Source: Alcanivoracaceae bacterium
GTDB taxonomy: Bacteria; Pseudomonadota; Gammaproteobacteria; Pseudomonadales; Alcanivoracaceae
DNA length: 64,000 bases
Direction of reading: 5' to 3'
NCBI GenBank assembly: GCA_029212745.1
Contig: JARGOL010000012.1
Location: 1-64,000, forward strand
The notes beneath the pieces are model-generated. The model worked only from the letters and a program-made list of their open reading frames with translations, did not search any database and was not told the DNA's origin. This document shows positions 31,141 to 38,853 of this stretch, in pieces (position 1 is the first letter of the stretch; each line of letters starts with the position of its first letter). Both the position numbers and the translations under genes were made by a program.

Positions 31141-33066
31141 TCATTGGTTGATCGTTTCAGCCATCGTGGCAGCGGCACGGGCGGCCATGGCCATGATGGT
31201 TACTTGCGGATTTGCGCCCAGGCTCGTGGGAACATTGCTGCCGTCCATGACATAAAGGCCCTGCCAGCCATGTACGCGATGGTCCGGGTCGCAGACACCC
31301 TTGTCCGGGTTGGCGGACAGGCGTGCTGTGCCCAGTGGATGATAGGCGCTCATCAAGAAGTCGCGTGGTTTATGCCGGCGTGAGAGAAAAGCATCGAGCT
31401 GTTTTTCGCTGTCTATGGCCGTCAGTCCTGTCAGTCCGGGAATCAGCACCTTTTCGGCGCCGGCAGCCAGATAAATGCGCGACAGGATGTCGATGCCTTT
31501 CAGGAACATGCCGAAATCGTGGTCGTTCATGTTGTAACTGATCCAGGGCACGTCCCGGTGCGGGCCCTTGCGTACGCGACCCTCGCTGGTATCCCTGATC
31601 ATGAAGCCGAAGTAGGCCGTTTGCTGGTATTGCTCGCAGAAACGCACGAACCGTTCGCCGTAGAAGTTGCTGAACAGGCCATGGCCAATGAAGGGGATGG
31701 TGCCGCCCTCGAACATCAAACCCTCACTGGCCAGGTCGGCCATGCCGAAGCCCTGGGGGATGGTTCGGGAATTGCCGAAATCCCGGTCCGGGAACAGGGC
31801 GTTGACCACGCCAGCGGGGTGGATCGTCAGGTGCCTGCCCAGGTGGGCGCTGCGCACACCGTTGTCATGCAGGAACAAGGGGGTCATGAAGGTGCCCATT
31901 GCGATAATGGTACGCGCGGCGCGGATACGAAGTGTGACCGGCTTGCCTGCAGCATTGGTGCCGGTGGCTTCGACGCCATCGACACGATGGCCGTTGCGCA
32001 CTAACCGCTGTGCGCGCAAGCCGGTGAACAGGAATGCGCCGCGGTCGAGGGCGCGCGGGACGTAGCTGACATTGGTGGACTGCTTGGCGTCAGTGGGGCA
32101 GCCGAACTGGCACAGTCCCTGGCCATCACAGCCGCGCGCATTGCGGCGCAACGGATGCAACTGGCTGTAGCCCAGTTTGCGCGCGCCATCGGCAATCACG
32201 TTGCCGATTTCGCCCACGTAACGCGGGTCGGCCTGTTCCACGCACAGGACTTCCTCGACACCGGCAAAGACACTGTCGAGATTGTCCTCGGTAAAGCCGG
32301 TCAGGCCGAATTCGTTGCGCCAGCGCGCCAGCACGTTGGCGGGCGTGCGCATGCAGGTGCCGGAGTTGATGGTGGTGGTGCCGCCCACGCCCTTGCCCAC
32401 CGGTACCGGGATGGTGACGTTGCCCACTGCGGTGGTCGCCCCCATGCCGCGGTACAGGCGCGGGATGACTTTGGTGAGCTCACCACTGAAATCTTTCCGG
32501 TTCAGGTAGTCGCCTTCCTCGATCATGACCACGGCAAGCCCGCGGCTGGCCAGCTCATAGGCCGCCGCGGCGCCACCCGCGCCAGTGCCGACGATGACAA
32601 CATCGGCTTCCAGTTCCTCATCGCCGTCGAGATCTGCTGCGCTGGAGACCTGGTGTTGCCAGCGGAACTGTTCTATCTGGCTGGGAACTTCCACGGCAGG
32701 CCGGTTGCCAACTCGCTTTTGTGTCTCGGCATCCAGCATCCACGCCAGCTTGAAAGGCGCGGCGAGGGCGCGCAGCAGGTTGCCGCTGACCGCTTTCGTC
32801 GACAGCCGTTGCAGCACGTCAGCGCGGCGTTGGTGGCTGAGTCGGGTGAAGCGCTTGCCGGTGGACAGCACGGCACGTCCTTCCAGCCACACCAGGCTGG
32901 ACGCCAGTGCCCGGGTCCAGACGGGGTGTTCCTCGAGGTAGCCGGCAACGGTGTCGCAGACCGTGTCCACGTCAGCGGCAGGAATCTGCTCACCGGCCGG
33001 CAGCATGGCCTCCACCAGTGCGGCGGCAATATGCCGTGCTGGCAGCTCGGTAGTTGTTGTTGTCAT
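31141..33066 (-). CDS. GMC-family FAD oxidoreductase (alcohol/sterol oxidase-like)
   Basis: 641 residues from ATG 33066; an ATG at 33084 is also possible. Residues 1-150 are an N-terminal extension, followed by the FAD-binding Rossmann motif VVIVGTGAGGAAAAYELASRG (Gly160 onward). Then come GMC signatures such as GKGVGGTTTINSG, a cysteine cluster (GCDGQGLCQFGCPTDAK), and the C-terminal catalytic region SAYHPLGTARLS with the conserved His. The extension and size resemble long-chain alcohol oxidases and cholesterol-oxidase-like GMCs rather than the shorter AlkJ/choline dehydrogenases. It probably oxidises a long-chain or polycyclic alcohol; substrate is inference. A TACACT -10-like box just before the start suggests it heads this unit. 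Confidence 0.85.
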   Translation of the reverse strand: MTTTTTELPARHIAAALVEAMLPAGEQIPAADVDTVCDTVAGYLEEHPVWTRALASSLVWLEGRAVLSTGKRFTRLSHQRRADVLQRLSTKAVSGNLLRALAAPFKLAWMLDAETQKRVGNRPAVEVPSQIEQFRWQHQVSSAADLDGDEELEADVVIVGTGAGGAAAAYELASRGLAVVMIEEGDYLNRKDFSGELTKVIPRLYRGMGATTAVGNVTIPVPVGKGVGGTTTINSGTCMRTPANVLARWRNEFGLTGFTEDNLDSVFAGVEEVLCVEQADPRYVGEIGNVIADGARKLGYSQLHPLRRNARGCDGQGLCQFGCPTDAKQSTNVSYVPRALDRGAFLFTGLRAQRLVRNGHRVDGVEATGTNAAGKPVTLRIRAARTIIAMGTFMTPLFLHDNGVRSAHLGRHLTIHPAGVVNALFPDRDFGNSRTIPQGFGMADLASEGLMFEGGTIPFIGHGLFSNFYGERFVRFCEQYQQTAYFGFMIRDTSEGRVRKGPHRDVPWISYNMNDHDFGMFLKGIDILSRIYLAAGAEKVLIPGLTGLTAIDSEKQLDAFLSRRHKPRDFLMSAYHPLGTARLSANPDKGVCDPDHRVHGWQGLYVMDGSNVPTSLGANPQVTIMAMAARAAATMAETINQ

Positions 33067-33174
33067 GACGGAGTCTCTGATCATGATCCCAGTGTAGCGC
33101 GCCGGGACCTGTCTGCTTGTCCCAGTGTGCACCAGTGGGTGCGCCAGCCGTCAATCCTTTTGTGACCGGGCGCC

Positions 33175-34155
33175 CTAGCTGCCGGACCGCTTGCGCATGG
33201 GCCTGACATTGGAGGCCGGGTTGTCGCCCGTGGCCTCGTTGCGGGTGCCCTTGTTGCCGGACGAGAACTTCTCCGGAACGATCTGGTAGCCGGTGTTGAC
33301 GATGAACTCCGCCGTTTTAGGCAGCACGTAATACATGCCCAGGGAGAACAGCCCGAATGGCGTGACCATGCGTTTCGGGCGCCGGATGATGGCGTCGCAC
33401 ATCCATGCCACCGCTTTCTTTTCGCTCATGGCGGGAAAGTAGTCATAAATGCGGGTGGGCGCGATCATCGGTGTGCGTACCAGGGGGTAGTTCATCAGGG
33501 TGAAGCTGATGCCGGTGTGCAGCAGCTCGTTCTGGGCGGCCATGGTCCAGCCTTCCAGGGCGCATTTCGAGCCCAGGTAGGCGCTGAAGCGGGGCACGCC
33601 GTTCTGAACGCCCACGGTAGAGACGTTGATGATGTGTCCTTCACCCTGTTCGATCATCTGTGGAATCAGGTTGATGGCCACACGGATGGCGCCGAAGTAA
33701 TTCAGTTGCATGACCCGCTGGTAATCGTGGAACCGCTCCAGGGAGTAGATGATCGAGCGCCGGATGGAGCGCCCGGCGTTGTTGATCAGGATGTCCACCT
33801 TGCCATGCTCCTCGAGCACTTTCTGGCACAGGCGGTCACAGTCATCCAGGTCGGCGATGTCGCTGCGGTAGGCAAATGCCTGGTAGCCGTCGTCGCGCAG
33901 GCTGGCAGCCAGGTCCTGCAGGGTTTCGATGCTGCGGGCGGTGAGCAGTACCGTGGCGCCCGCCTCGGCCAGTTCCCGGGCAACGCCTGCGCCGATGCCG
34001 GAGCTGGCCCCGGTGATCAGTACCACTTTGCCATCGACACGCTTGCGCAGGGCCCAGGAAGGCAGCCGCGAACGCATTCCCCAGGTGACGGAATCGCGCA
34101 GTCGGCGCGCGTGGGGGAGCAGGTTGGGGACGCCGAGTTTGATCTTGCCAGCCAT
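33175..34155 (-). CDS. Short-chain dehydrogenase, stand-alone homologue of the acyl reductase C-terminal domain
   Basis: 326 residues from ATG 34155 (GGAG seven bases upstream); an ATG 21 bases earlier lacks a site. NADP-binding TGASSGIG (48-55), NNAG (125-128), Ser179, Tyr193 and Lys197 give a complete SDR active site. Residues 120-290 run closely parallel to residues 463-633 of the neighbouring acyl-CoA reductase, sharing NNAGRSIRRS, RFHD, MQLNYFGA, PRFSAY and PLVRTPMIAPT. A long-chain aldehyde or acyl-CoA reduction role is therefore likely (inference). A basic 40-residue N-terminus and charged C-terminal tail are extra. It is separated from the reductase by a strong hairpin. Confidence 0.88.
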   Translation of the reverse strand: MAGKIKLGVPNLLPHARRLRDSVTWGMRSRLPSWALRKRVDGKVVLITGASSGIGAGVARELAEAGATVLLTARSIETLQDLAASLRDDGYQAFAYRSDIADLDDCDRLCQKVLEEHGKVDILINNAGRSIRRSIIYSLERFHDYQRVMQLNYFGAIRVAINLIPQMIEQGEGHIINVSTVGVQNGVPRFSAYLGSKCALEGWTMAAQNELLHTGISFTLMNYPLVRTPMIAPTRIYDYFPAMSEKKAVAWMCDAIIRRPKRMVTPFGLFSLGMYYVLPKTAEFIVNTGYQIVPEKFSSGNKGTRNEATGDNPASNVRPMRKRSGS

Positions 34156-34244
34156 TTGACTCTCCAGGGTAAACATCGTGAATACCCCGGGAGTCTACTG
34201 GTACCCGAGGGTTCTGCCAGTACACATGGTGCAAGTTTTTGTGT

Positions 34245-34276
34245 CCACTGGCCCGGCCGTGGCGCCGGGCCAGTGG
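34245..34276 (-). repeat. Long perfect hairpin between the acyl reductase and the SDR
   Basis: 13-base perfect arms (CCACTGGCCCGGC at 34245-34257 and its complement at 34264-34276) with a 6-base loop. It lies 8 bases beyond the acyl reductase stop. On the minus strand no U-run follows, so it is not a textbook terminator; it may protect the reductase mRNA 3' end or slow read-through. Confidence 0.75.
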
Positions 34277-34283
34277 CACCGTA

Positions 34284-36293
34284 TTACCAGTGGATACCCT
34301 TGAAAAGGCGCGAGAACGCGGCCTGCTCGCGGGAGATCTTCTTCGGTGTCGACTCCTTGCCACCAAGGGCAGCGGCGGAGTCAGAGAAGATCTTGTAACC
34401 GGTATTCATGATGGTTTCCGTGACCTTTGGTGTCAGGAAATGCATGACCTGGCCGAAGATGCCGAGGCCCGTGGCCACCCGTTTCGGCTGGCGGACAATG
34501 GCATCGCAGATCATGTCGCCCGCCTGGTTGGGGCTGATCGTCGGCACATGGTTGTACAGTTTGGTGGGCGCAATCATCGGCGTGCGCACCAGCGGCATGT
34601 TGATGGTGGTGAAACGGACGCCCTCGTGCGCCAGTTCCGAGGAGGCGCAGCGGGTGAACGCATCCAGCGCGGCCTTGGAGGCGACATAGGCGGAGAAGCG
34701 GGGTGCGTTGGTCAGCACGCCGATGGAGGAGATATTGATCACGTGGCCACTGCCGCGCTCGGTCATCGAGGGCAACAGGCGCATGATCAGGCGCAGGGCG
34801 CCGAAATAGTTGAGCTGCATGGTGCGCTCGAAATCATGGAAGCGCTCATAGGTGTGCACCACCGAACGGCGAATGGAGCGACCGGCATTGTTCACCAGCA
34901 CATCCACATGGCCGTGTTCGGCCAGGACCTGTTCCACCAGGCGGTCACAGTCGTCCAGGTGTGAGACATCGGCGCTGTAGGAATAGGCCTTGCCGCCCAG
35001 TCGTTCGATCTCGTGCAGGGTTTCCTCGAGTTTCTCCCGTGTCCGCGCCACCACCAGGACAGTGGCACCGGCGCGTGCCAATTTCAGGGCAGCGGCCTTG
35101 CCGATGCCGGAAGTGGCGCCAGTGATCATCACCACCTTGCCTTCCACGCGCTCTTCCAGGGTGACTGAGGGCTCGCTTTCGTCCTCGCGCTCATCACGGT
35201 CCGGGTCCAGGTGGTTTTCCCAGTAGTCCCACAACAGCTGGGCGTAGGATTCCAGCTCCGGGCAGTCGATACCACTGCCTTCCAGGGCCGACTTGGCATG
35301 GGTGTTATCGAATGTGGTCGGGTAGCTGAGGAACTTCAGTGCGCCCTCAGGGATATCAAGGCCCTCAAGTGCCTGGTGAAGCAGGAACTTGGCCGGAGGC
35401 AATGCGCCCATGCCTTTGCGCACGAAGCCGGGCACGGCGGCAAAAAGACTGTTGTCCACCCGCACCGGCATCTTGGGGGCGTCGGCCACGGATGCAAAGA
35501 TGTTCATCACTTCGCCAACGCTGTAGTGCTCATCGGCGGTGAGGTGAAAACACTCGCCATCCTTGTCCGGCACATGGGCAATGTGATCGAGCGCTGCGGC
35601 AACGAAATCCACGGGCACGATATTGAACTGGCCGCCCTCAATGCCCAGCAGCGGCACCCAGGGTGGCAGGAAGTCACTGAGACGCTGGATCAGCTTGAAG
35701 AAGTAGTAGGGGCCATCGACCTTGTCCATTTCGCCGGTCTTGGAGTGGCCCACCACCATGGAGGGGCGATAGACCCGCCAGGGGATGGCGCATTCCATGC
35801 GTACTACTTTTTCGGCTTCATGTTTGGTCTGCAGGTACGGGTCGGCCAGCTCGCCGGCCTCGGCAAACATGTATTCCTTGAATTCGCCTTCGTAGAGACC
35901 GGCCGCCGCAATGGAGCTGACATGATGGAAGCAGGTGGCACCCAGCTCCTCGGCCAGTTTCATGGCATGACGGGTGCCTTCGATGTTGGTATAGCGCTGC
36001 TGGTTTTCGTCCGCTTCAAGGTCATAGATCGCGGCCAGGTGAAAGAAGTGCCCGACCTGGTCCTTCAGGTCATCGCGGTCGCGCTTGCTGACACCCAGCA
36101 ATTTGCGGGTGAGGTCGCCCTTGATGGCAATCAGCCGGTCTTCTTCCACACCCAGGCGTTTACGCAGGGCATCAAGCTTGTATTCGGAGCCTGCCCTGAC
36201 CAGGGCGAACACGCGGCTGTCATCACGCTCAAGCAAACGAGCGACCAGAAAACGGCCAATAAAGCCGGTGGCACCGGTAACGAGGTAATTCAT
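34284..36293 (-). CDS. Two-domain fatty acyl-CoA/ACP reductase (alcohol-forming)
   Basis: 669 residues from ATG 36293 (MNYLVTGATGFIGRFLV); a longer in-frame start adds 35 low-quality residues. The N-terminal extended Rossmann domain has TGATGFIG (6-13), HVSS at 124-127, and Tyr153/Lys157. The C-terminal SDR domain has TGATSGIG (391-398), NNAG (469-472 region), Ser522/523, Tyr536 and Lys540. Layout, length and many segments (MDKVDGPYYFFK, GQFNIVPVDFV, WDYWENHLDPD) match the Marinobacter fatty acyl-CoA reductase Maqu_2507, which turns long-chain acyl-CoA through the aldehyde to the alcohol for wax esters (established knowledge). Expression is probably controlled by the divergent TetR gene through the operator at 36454. 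Confidence 0.92.
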   Translation of the reverse strand: MNYLVTGATGFIGRFLVARLLERDDSRVFALVRAGSEYKLDALRKRLGVEEDRLIAIKGDLTRKLLGVSKRDRDDLKDQVGHFFHLAAIYDLEADENQQRYTNIEGTRHAMKLAEELGATCFHHVSSIAAAGLYEGEFKEYMFAEAGELADPYLQTKHEAEKVVRMECAIPWRVYRPSMVVGHSKTGEMDKVDGPYYFFKLIQRLSDFLPPWVPLLGIEGGQFNIVPVDFVAAALDHIAHVPDKDGECFHLTADEHYSVGEVMNIFASVADAPKMPVRVDNSLFAAVPGFVRKGMGALPPAKFLLHQALEGLDIPEGALKFLSYPTTFDNTHAKSALEGSGIDCPELESYAQLLWDYWENHLDPDRDEREDESEPSVTLEERVEGKVVMITGATSGIGKAAALKLARAGATVLVVARTREKLEETLHEIERLGGKAYSYSADVSHLDDCDRLVEQVLAEHGHVDVLVNNAGRSIRRSVVHTYERFHDFERTMQLNYFGALRLIMRLLPSMTERGSGHVINISSIGVLTNAPRFSAYVASKAALDAFTRCASSELAHEGVRFTTINMPLVRTPMIAPTKLYNHVPTISPNQAGDMICDAIVRQPKRVATGLGIFGQVMHFLTPKVTETIMNTGYKIFSDSAAALGGKESTPKKISREQAAFSRLFKGIHW

Positions 36294-36453
36294 CAGGCGT
36301 CCCCTTTTTTGGATTCCGTGTAGCGTCTTCATGACCGTCCTTCGTGGACGGTGTCCCTTGTGCCCAGCAGGGCTGCCACCTAGCGGCAGGATTCCCACTG
36401 TAGCGCATCTTCTCGTGTCTCTGGCAGGCTTGATCGGCCGGCCGGACTTTATG

Positions 36454-36469
36454 ACTAACAGTTGTTAGT
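36454..36469. promoter_or_regulatory. TetR-type operator at the acyl reductase promoter
   Basis: A perfect 16-base palindrome, ACTAACAGTTGTTAGT, placed over the predicted transcription start of the leftward reductase promoter. It shares the core CTWACA-NN-TGTWAG with the palindrome at 36560. Confidence 0.7.
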
Positions 36470-36472
36470 TGA

Positions 36473-36501
36473 ATTGTGGTGAATTGGCGGGGTTCTGTCA
36501 A
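36473..36501 (-). promoter_or_regulatory. Promoter of the fatty acyl-CoA reductase gene
   Basis: On the minus strand TTGACA (36496-36501), 17-base spacer, CACAAT (36473-36478). The start point would fall within the palindrome at 36454-36469. Confidence 0.65.
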
Positions 36502-36530
36502 TATTCAGGGTTGAGGCCCTTTATAACGTT

Positions 36531-36560
36531 TTGTTTTAGGGTTGTTTGTGTTTTTATATA
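36531..36560 (+). promoter_or_regulatory. Promoter of the TetR gene
   Basis: TTGTTT (36531-36536), 18-base spacer, TATATA (36555-36560), in a T/A-rich stretch unlike its surroundings. The adjoining palindrome at 36560-36577 would block initiation, consistent with autorepression. Confidence 0.45.
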
Positions 36561-36577
36561 ACTTACATCTGTAAGTT
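36560..36577. promoter_or_regulatory. TetR-type operator at the regulator's own promoter
   Basis: A perfect 18-base palindrome AACTTACATCTGTAAGTT, 11 bases before the TetR start codon and sharing the CTWACA-NN-TGTWAG core with the site at 36454. Confidence 0.7.
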
Positions 36578-36588
36578 GGCAGAAGAAA

Positions 36589-37242
36589 ATGACGGAAACA
36601 CGGGCGGAGAAGAAGGAGCGCACCCGGATGCGCATCCTGGATGCAGCGCTGGACCTGATGGCCCGGGGGCGCAGTCTGGATAGCCTGGGTCTGAGGGAGG
36701 TGGCACGCAGTGCCGGTCTGGCGGCCACGTCGCTGTACAACCACTTTGCCGACATGGACGCTCTCGGACTGGCGCTGATCGACCAGGCCTGTTTCCGGTT
36801 GCGCACCGGCATGAGCCAGGGTCGGCGGGCGCTGATCGAGGAGGACCCGGCGGCGGGGCTGCAGGACCTGGTGGACCGGTTTACCACCTACCTGGACCAG
36901 CACGAGGCCGAGTTTCGCCTGCTGATGAAGCAGCGGCTGGGTAATTCGGCCCTGTTTCGCCGCCGCATCCAGCGTGAGCTGGAGCTGCTGGTGGAGGAGC
37001 TGGCGGAGGACGTGCGCCGGGCGGGGGAGCGGCGTGGCCTGCCCGCCATGGATTACGACCGGGCCGCAGAGGCAGCGGTGGCGGTGATGTTCGGGTTTGG
37101 CGCCGTGGCCCTGGACCTGTCCCCGCGGGCGCGCCGACAGGGCCGCGAGCGGGTGGCGGTGCAGCTGAGCATGGTGTTCCTTGGCGGCCGGGCGCTGGCG
37201 GCCGGGTTGCGGCCGGGGGATGCAATCCAGGGTCGAAATTAA
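36589..37242 (+). CDS. TetR-family regulator, FabR/DesT-like
   Basis: 217 residues. The N-terminal helix-turn-helix (RILDAALDLMARGRSLDSLGL, REVARSAGLAATSLYNHFADMD) and the ligand domain (EFRLLMKQRLGNSALFRR) resemble FabR and DesT, which sense unsaturated/saturated acyl-CoA and control membrane lipid genes (family knowledge). It is divergent from the fatty acyl-CoA reductase, and both promoters carry matching palindromes, so it probably represses the reductase and itself in response to acyl-CoA. The effector is inference. Confidence 0.85.
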   Translation: MTETRAEKKERTRMRILDAALDLMARGRSLDSLGLREVARSAGLAATSLYNHFADMDALGLALIDQACFRLRTGMSQGRRALIEEDPAAGLQDLVDRFTTYLDQHEAEFRLLMKQRLGNSALFRRRIQRELELLVEELAEDVRRAGERRGLPAMDYDRAAEAAVAVMFGFGAVALDLSPRARRQGRERVAVQLSMVFLGGRALAAGLRPGDAIQGRN

Positions 37243-37320
37243 TGTTTTTTCTAGGTTTTGCGCCCAACTATATGAGATAAATCACAAAAATCGGGAAATA
37301 GCGCTTGCAATCGCCCAAAC

Positions 37321-37346
37321 AGTTACTTTAACTTTCGGCTGTAACT
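37321..37346. repeat. Spaced inverted repeat upstream of the Cys-rich small gene
   Basis: AGTTAC and GTAACT arms separated by 14 bases. The right arm lies in CTGTAACTT, one base from the CTGTAAGTT half-site of the TetR operator at 36560. A weak promoter (TTGCAA at 37305, TTAACT at 37328) overlaps it. Possibly a third, degenerate binding site. Confidence 0.35.
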
Positions 37347-37370
37347 TATTGATATTGGCCGGAGGCTGGT

Positions 37371-37712
37371 ATGGCGTTTGATCCCAGGGATATCTACGAT
37401 GCAGCGGCGTTGTATGACATGTGGCTGAACTGCCATGCATGTCCGGCGTCCTTCGATTTCGAGCCCAACCGGCCCATCGGCCTGGACTACTATCACGACA
37501 TTGGCCAGAAGGCGAAGCAGGAAGGCTGGCTGGTGGCGGAGCAGATTGATGCCGCCGCACCGGACGAGCAGGCCTACCTGGTGATGTGTCCCCGGTGTGC
37601 GCGCGCGCACGGCATCGAGCCCGATCACCGTCGCCGCGATGCGGTGCCGACCGCGGTCAAGCAGGTGTGCCAGGTGATGGCCCGCGCCGAGGCTGGCAAG
37701 CAGGTGGCGTGA
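37371..37712 (+). CDS. Unknown small protein with two CxxC pairs
   Basis: 113 residues, MAFDPRDIYDAAALYDMWLN. Cys21-His22-Ala-Cys24 and Cys73-Pro-Arg-Cys76 form two knuckles 50 residues apart, as in a split zinc ribbon; Cys100 is extra. No membrane segment or signal. A GGAGG site lies 7 bases upstream. It follows the TetR gene by 128 bases on the same strand and converges on a small membrane protein gene. I do not recognise the family; a zinc-binding adaptor is the most that can be said. Confidence 0.6.
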   Translation: MAFDPRDIYDAAALYDMWLNCHACPASFDFEPNRPIGLDYYHDIGQKAKQEGWLVAEQIDAAAPDEQAYLVMCPRCARAHGIEPDHRRRDAVPTAVKQVCQVMARAEAGKQVA

Positions 37713-37713
37713 G

Positions 37714-37947
37714 TTAGCGCTCGCTTTCGTCCGAGGCCCTTTCTTTAAGGGCCTCGCCGGTTTTCTCCAGCGCGTCACCGGATTCACGCACCAGTGAGCG
37801 GCCGGAGTCGCGCAGCTGCTGGTCCACCGGGGTGTCAGCCAGCGGGTTCGACAGCAGGGGGCGGCCCTTGCCGATATTGACGCCGCCCCACAGTCCGGCC
37901 AGCAGGCCGATGACCAATCCCACCAGTAATACTTTCGCTTTTGCCAT
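37714..37947 (-). CDS. Small membrane-anchored protein
   Basis: 77 residues. One N-terminal helix (VLLVGLVIGLLAGLWGGV) is followed by a charged, probably helical cytoplasmic or periplasmic tail (SGRSLVRESGDALEKTGEAL) reminiscent of YtxH-like stress proteins. An AGGAGAG site precedes the ATG. Its stop lies one base from the stop of the convergent Cys-rich gene, and a 9-base-arm hairpin (37733-37755) is embedded in its 3' end. Function unknown. Confidence 0.6.
   Translation of the reverse strand: MAKAKVLLVGLVIGLLAGLWGGVNIGKGRPLLSNPLADTPVDQQLRDSGRSLVRESGDALEKTGEALKERASDESER
37733..37755 (-). repeat. Hairpin inside the 3' end of the small membrane protein gene
   Basis: Perfect arms GAGGCCCTT and AAGGGCCTC with a 5-base loop, located 20 bases beyond the end of the convergent gene and within the last codons of this one. 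It may end or stabilise both transcripts, but has no T-run. Confidence 0.55.
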
Positions 37948-38091
37948 CGCACTCTCCTCCGATGCTGTTCATGATACGGCCTTTGCTGGCTGGCCGACGC
38001 AGACCGGTGCACGAAATCCGTATCCGGCACTGTTTTTTGCCCGCCGGAAAGCCGGCGCTACCCTGCTGGCGAGCCGCATCGGGCCGGCGTT

Positions 38092-38110
38092 TCGCCGGCC
38101 GGACCGTTTC
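38092..38110 (+). repeat. GC hairpin in the nitroreductase leader
   Basis: GGCCGGCG and CGCCGGCC with a TTT loop, ending 14 bases before the nitroreductase ATG and just ahead of its GGAGGAG ribosome site. It is positioned to modulate translation, but no ligand-binding structure is recognisable. Confidence 0.5.
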
Positions 38111-38124
38111 TGGAGGAGAAAAAC

Positions 38125-38808
38125 ATGAATGCAGCTGACATGTCCCTTGAGCAGGCCATTCGCTCGCGCCGTTCTGTGCGTGGCTTCCTGCCTGATCCTG
38201 TGCCCCGTGACACCCTGGAAGCGGTGTTTTCACTGGCCCAGCTGGCACCTTCCAACTGCAATATCCAGCCCTGGAAAGTGCTGGTGGCTTCCGGTGAGGT
38301 GCGCGACGAGCTGCGCCGACGCATGGTGGACAATGTGACCGCCGGCAAGCCCATCGCCCCGGATTATGAGCACCTGCCCAGGTTCGAGGGTGTCTACCGC
38401 GAGCGCCAGGTGGACTGTGCCGTGGCGCTGTATAACGAAATGGGCATCGCCCGGGACGACCGGGAGGGACGCGAGCGCGCCAGCCTGCGCAATTTCGAGC
38501 TGTTTGACGCGCCCCATGTGGCCTTTATCGGCATGGAGCGCGACTTCGGCGTCACCGTGGCCCTGGACGTGGGCATGTATATCCAGAACCTGTGGCTGGC
38601 GATGACCGCCTATGGCATTGGTGCCTGTGCCCAGGGCAGCATGCGTTATTACCCGGATGATGTGCGCGCGCTTTTCGGCGAGCCGGACAGCACCGCCATC
38701 CTCTGCGGCATCAGTTTTGGCTACGAGGATGCCGAGGTGGACGCCAATCGCACCCGCGTTGGTCGGGCCAATATCAGTGAGAACGTGGTTTTCAGGGACA
38801 CCCTGTAA
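38125..38808 (+). CDS. Nitroreductase-family FMN oxidoreductase
   Basis: 227 residues. The N-terminal FMN-phosphate motif AIRSRRSVRGFLPDPV, APSNCNIQPWKVLV in the middle, and GIGACAQGSM then CGISFGYEDAE near the end are typical of the NAD(P)H nitroreductase family. Substrate unknown; these enzymes reduce nitro compounds, quinones or enones. A GGAGGAG site precedes the start. The dienelactone hydrolase-like gene follows 45 bases later on the same strand, probably co-transcribed. Confidence 0.85.
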   Translation: MNAADMSLEQAIRSRRSVRGFLPDPVPRDTLEAVFSLAQLAPSNCNIQPWKVLVASGEVRDELRRRMVDNVTAGKPIAPDYEHLPRFEGVYRERQVDCAVALYNEMGIARDDREGRERASLRNFELFDAPHVAFIGMERDFGVTVALDVGMYIQNLWLAMTAYGIGACAQGSMRYYPDDVRALFGEPDSTAILCGISFGYEDAEVDANRTRVGRANISENVVFRDTL

Positions 38809-38853
38809 TAGGCTTTTCGCCCTGTGAAGAGCAGTCCGTCAGCGAGGAGAGCC

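Noticed and set aside
30677-31144. Earlier ATG (31144) for the small GMC-linked gene
   Set aside because: It overlaps the GMC stop and its downstream bases form the ribosome site (AGGAGG) of the ATG at 31129.
32155-33165. 336-codon open frame antisense to the GMC oxidoreductase
   Set aside because: No domain resemblance and it covers a conserved FAD-binding segment on the other strand.
34245-34276. Intrinsic terminator call for the 13-base hairpin
   Set aside because: No U-run on either strand; listed as a hairpin instead.
35211-36323. 370-codon open frame antisense to the acyl reductase N-terminal domain
   Set aside because: Shadow frame; it would also run through the reductase start region and lacks a ribosome site.
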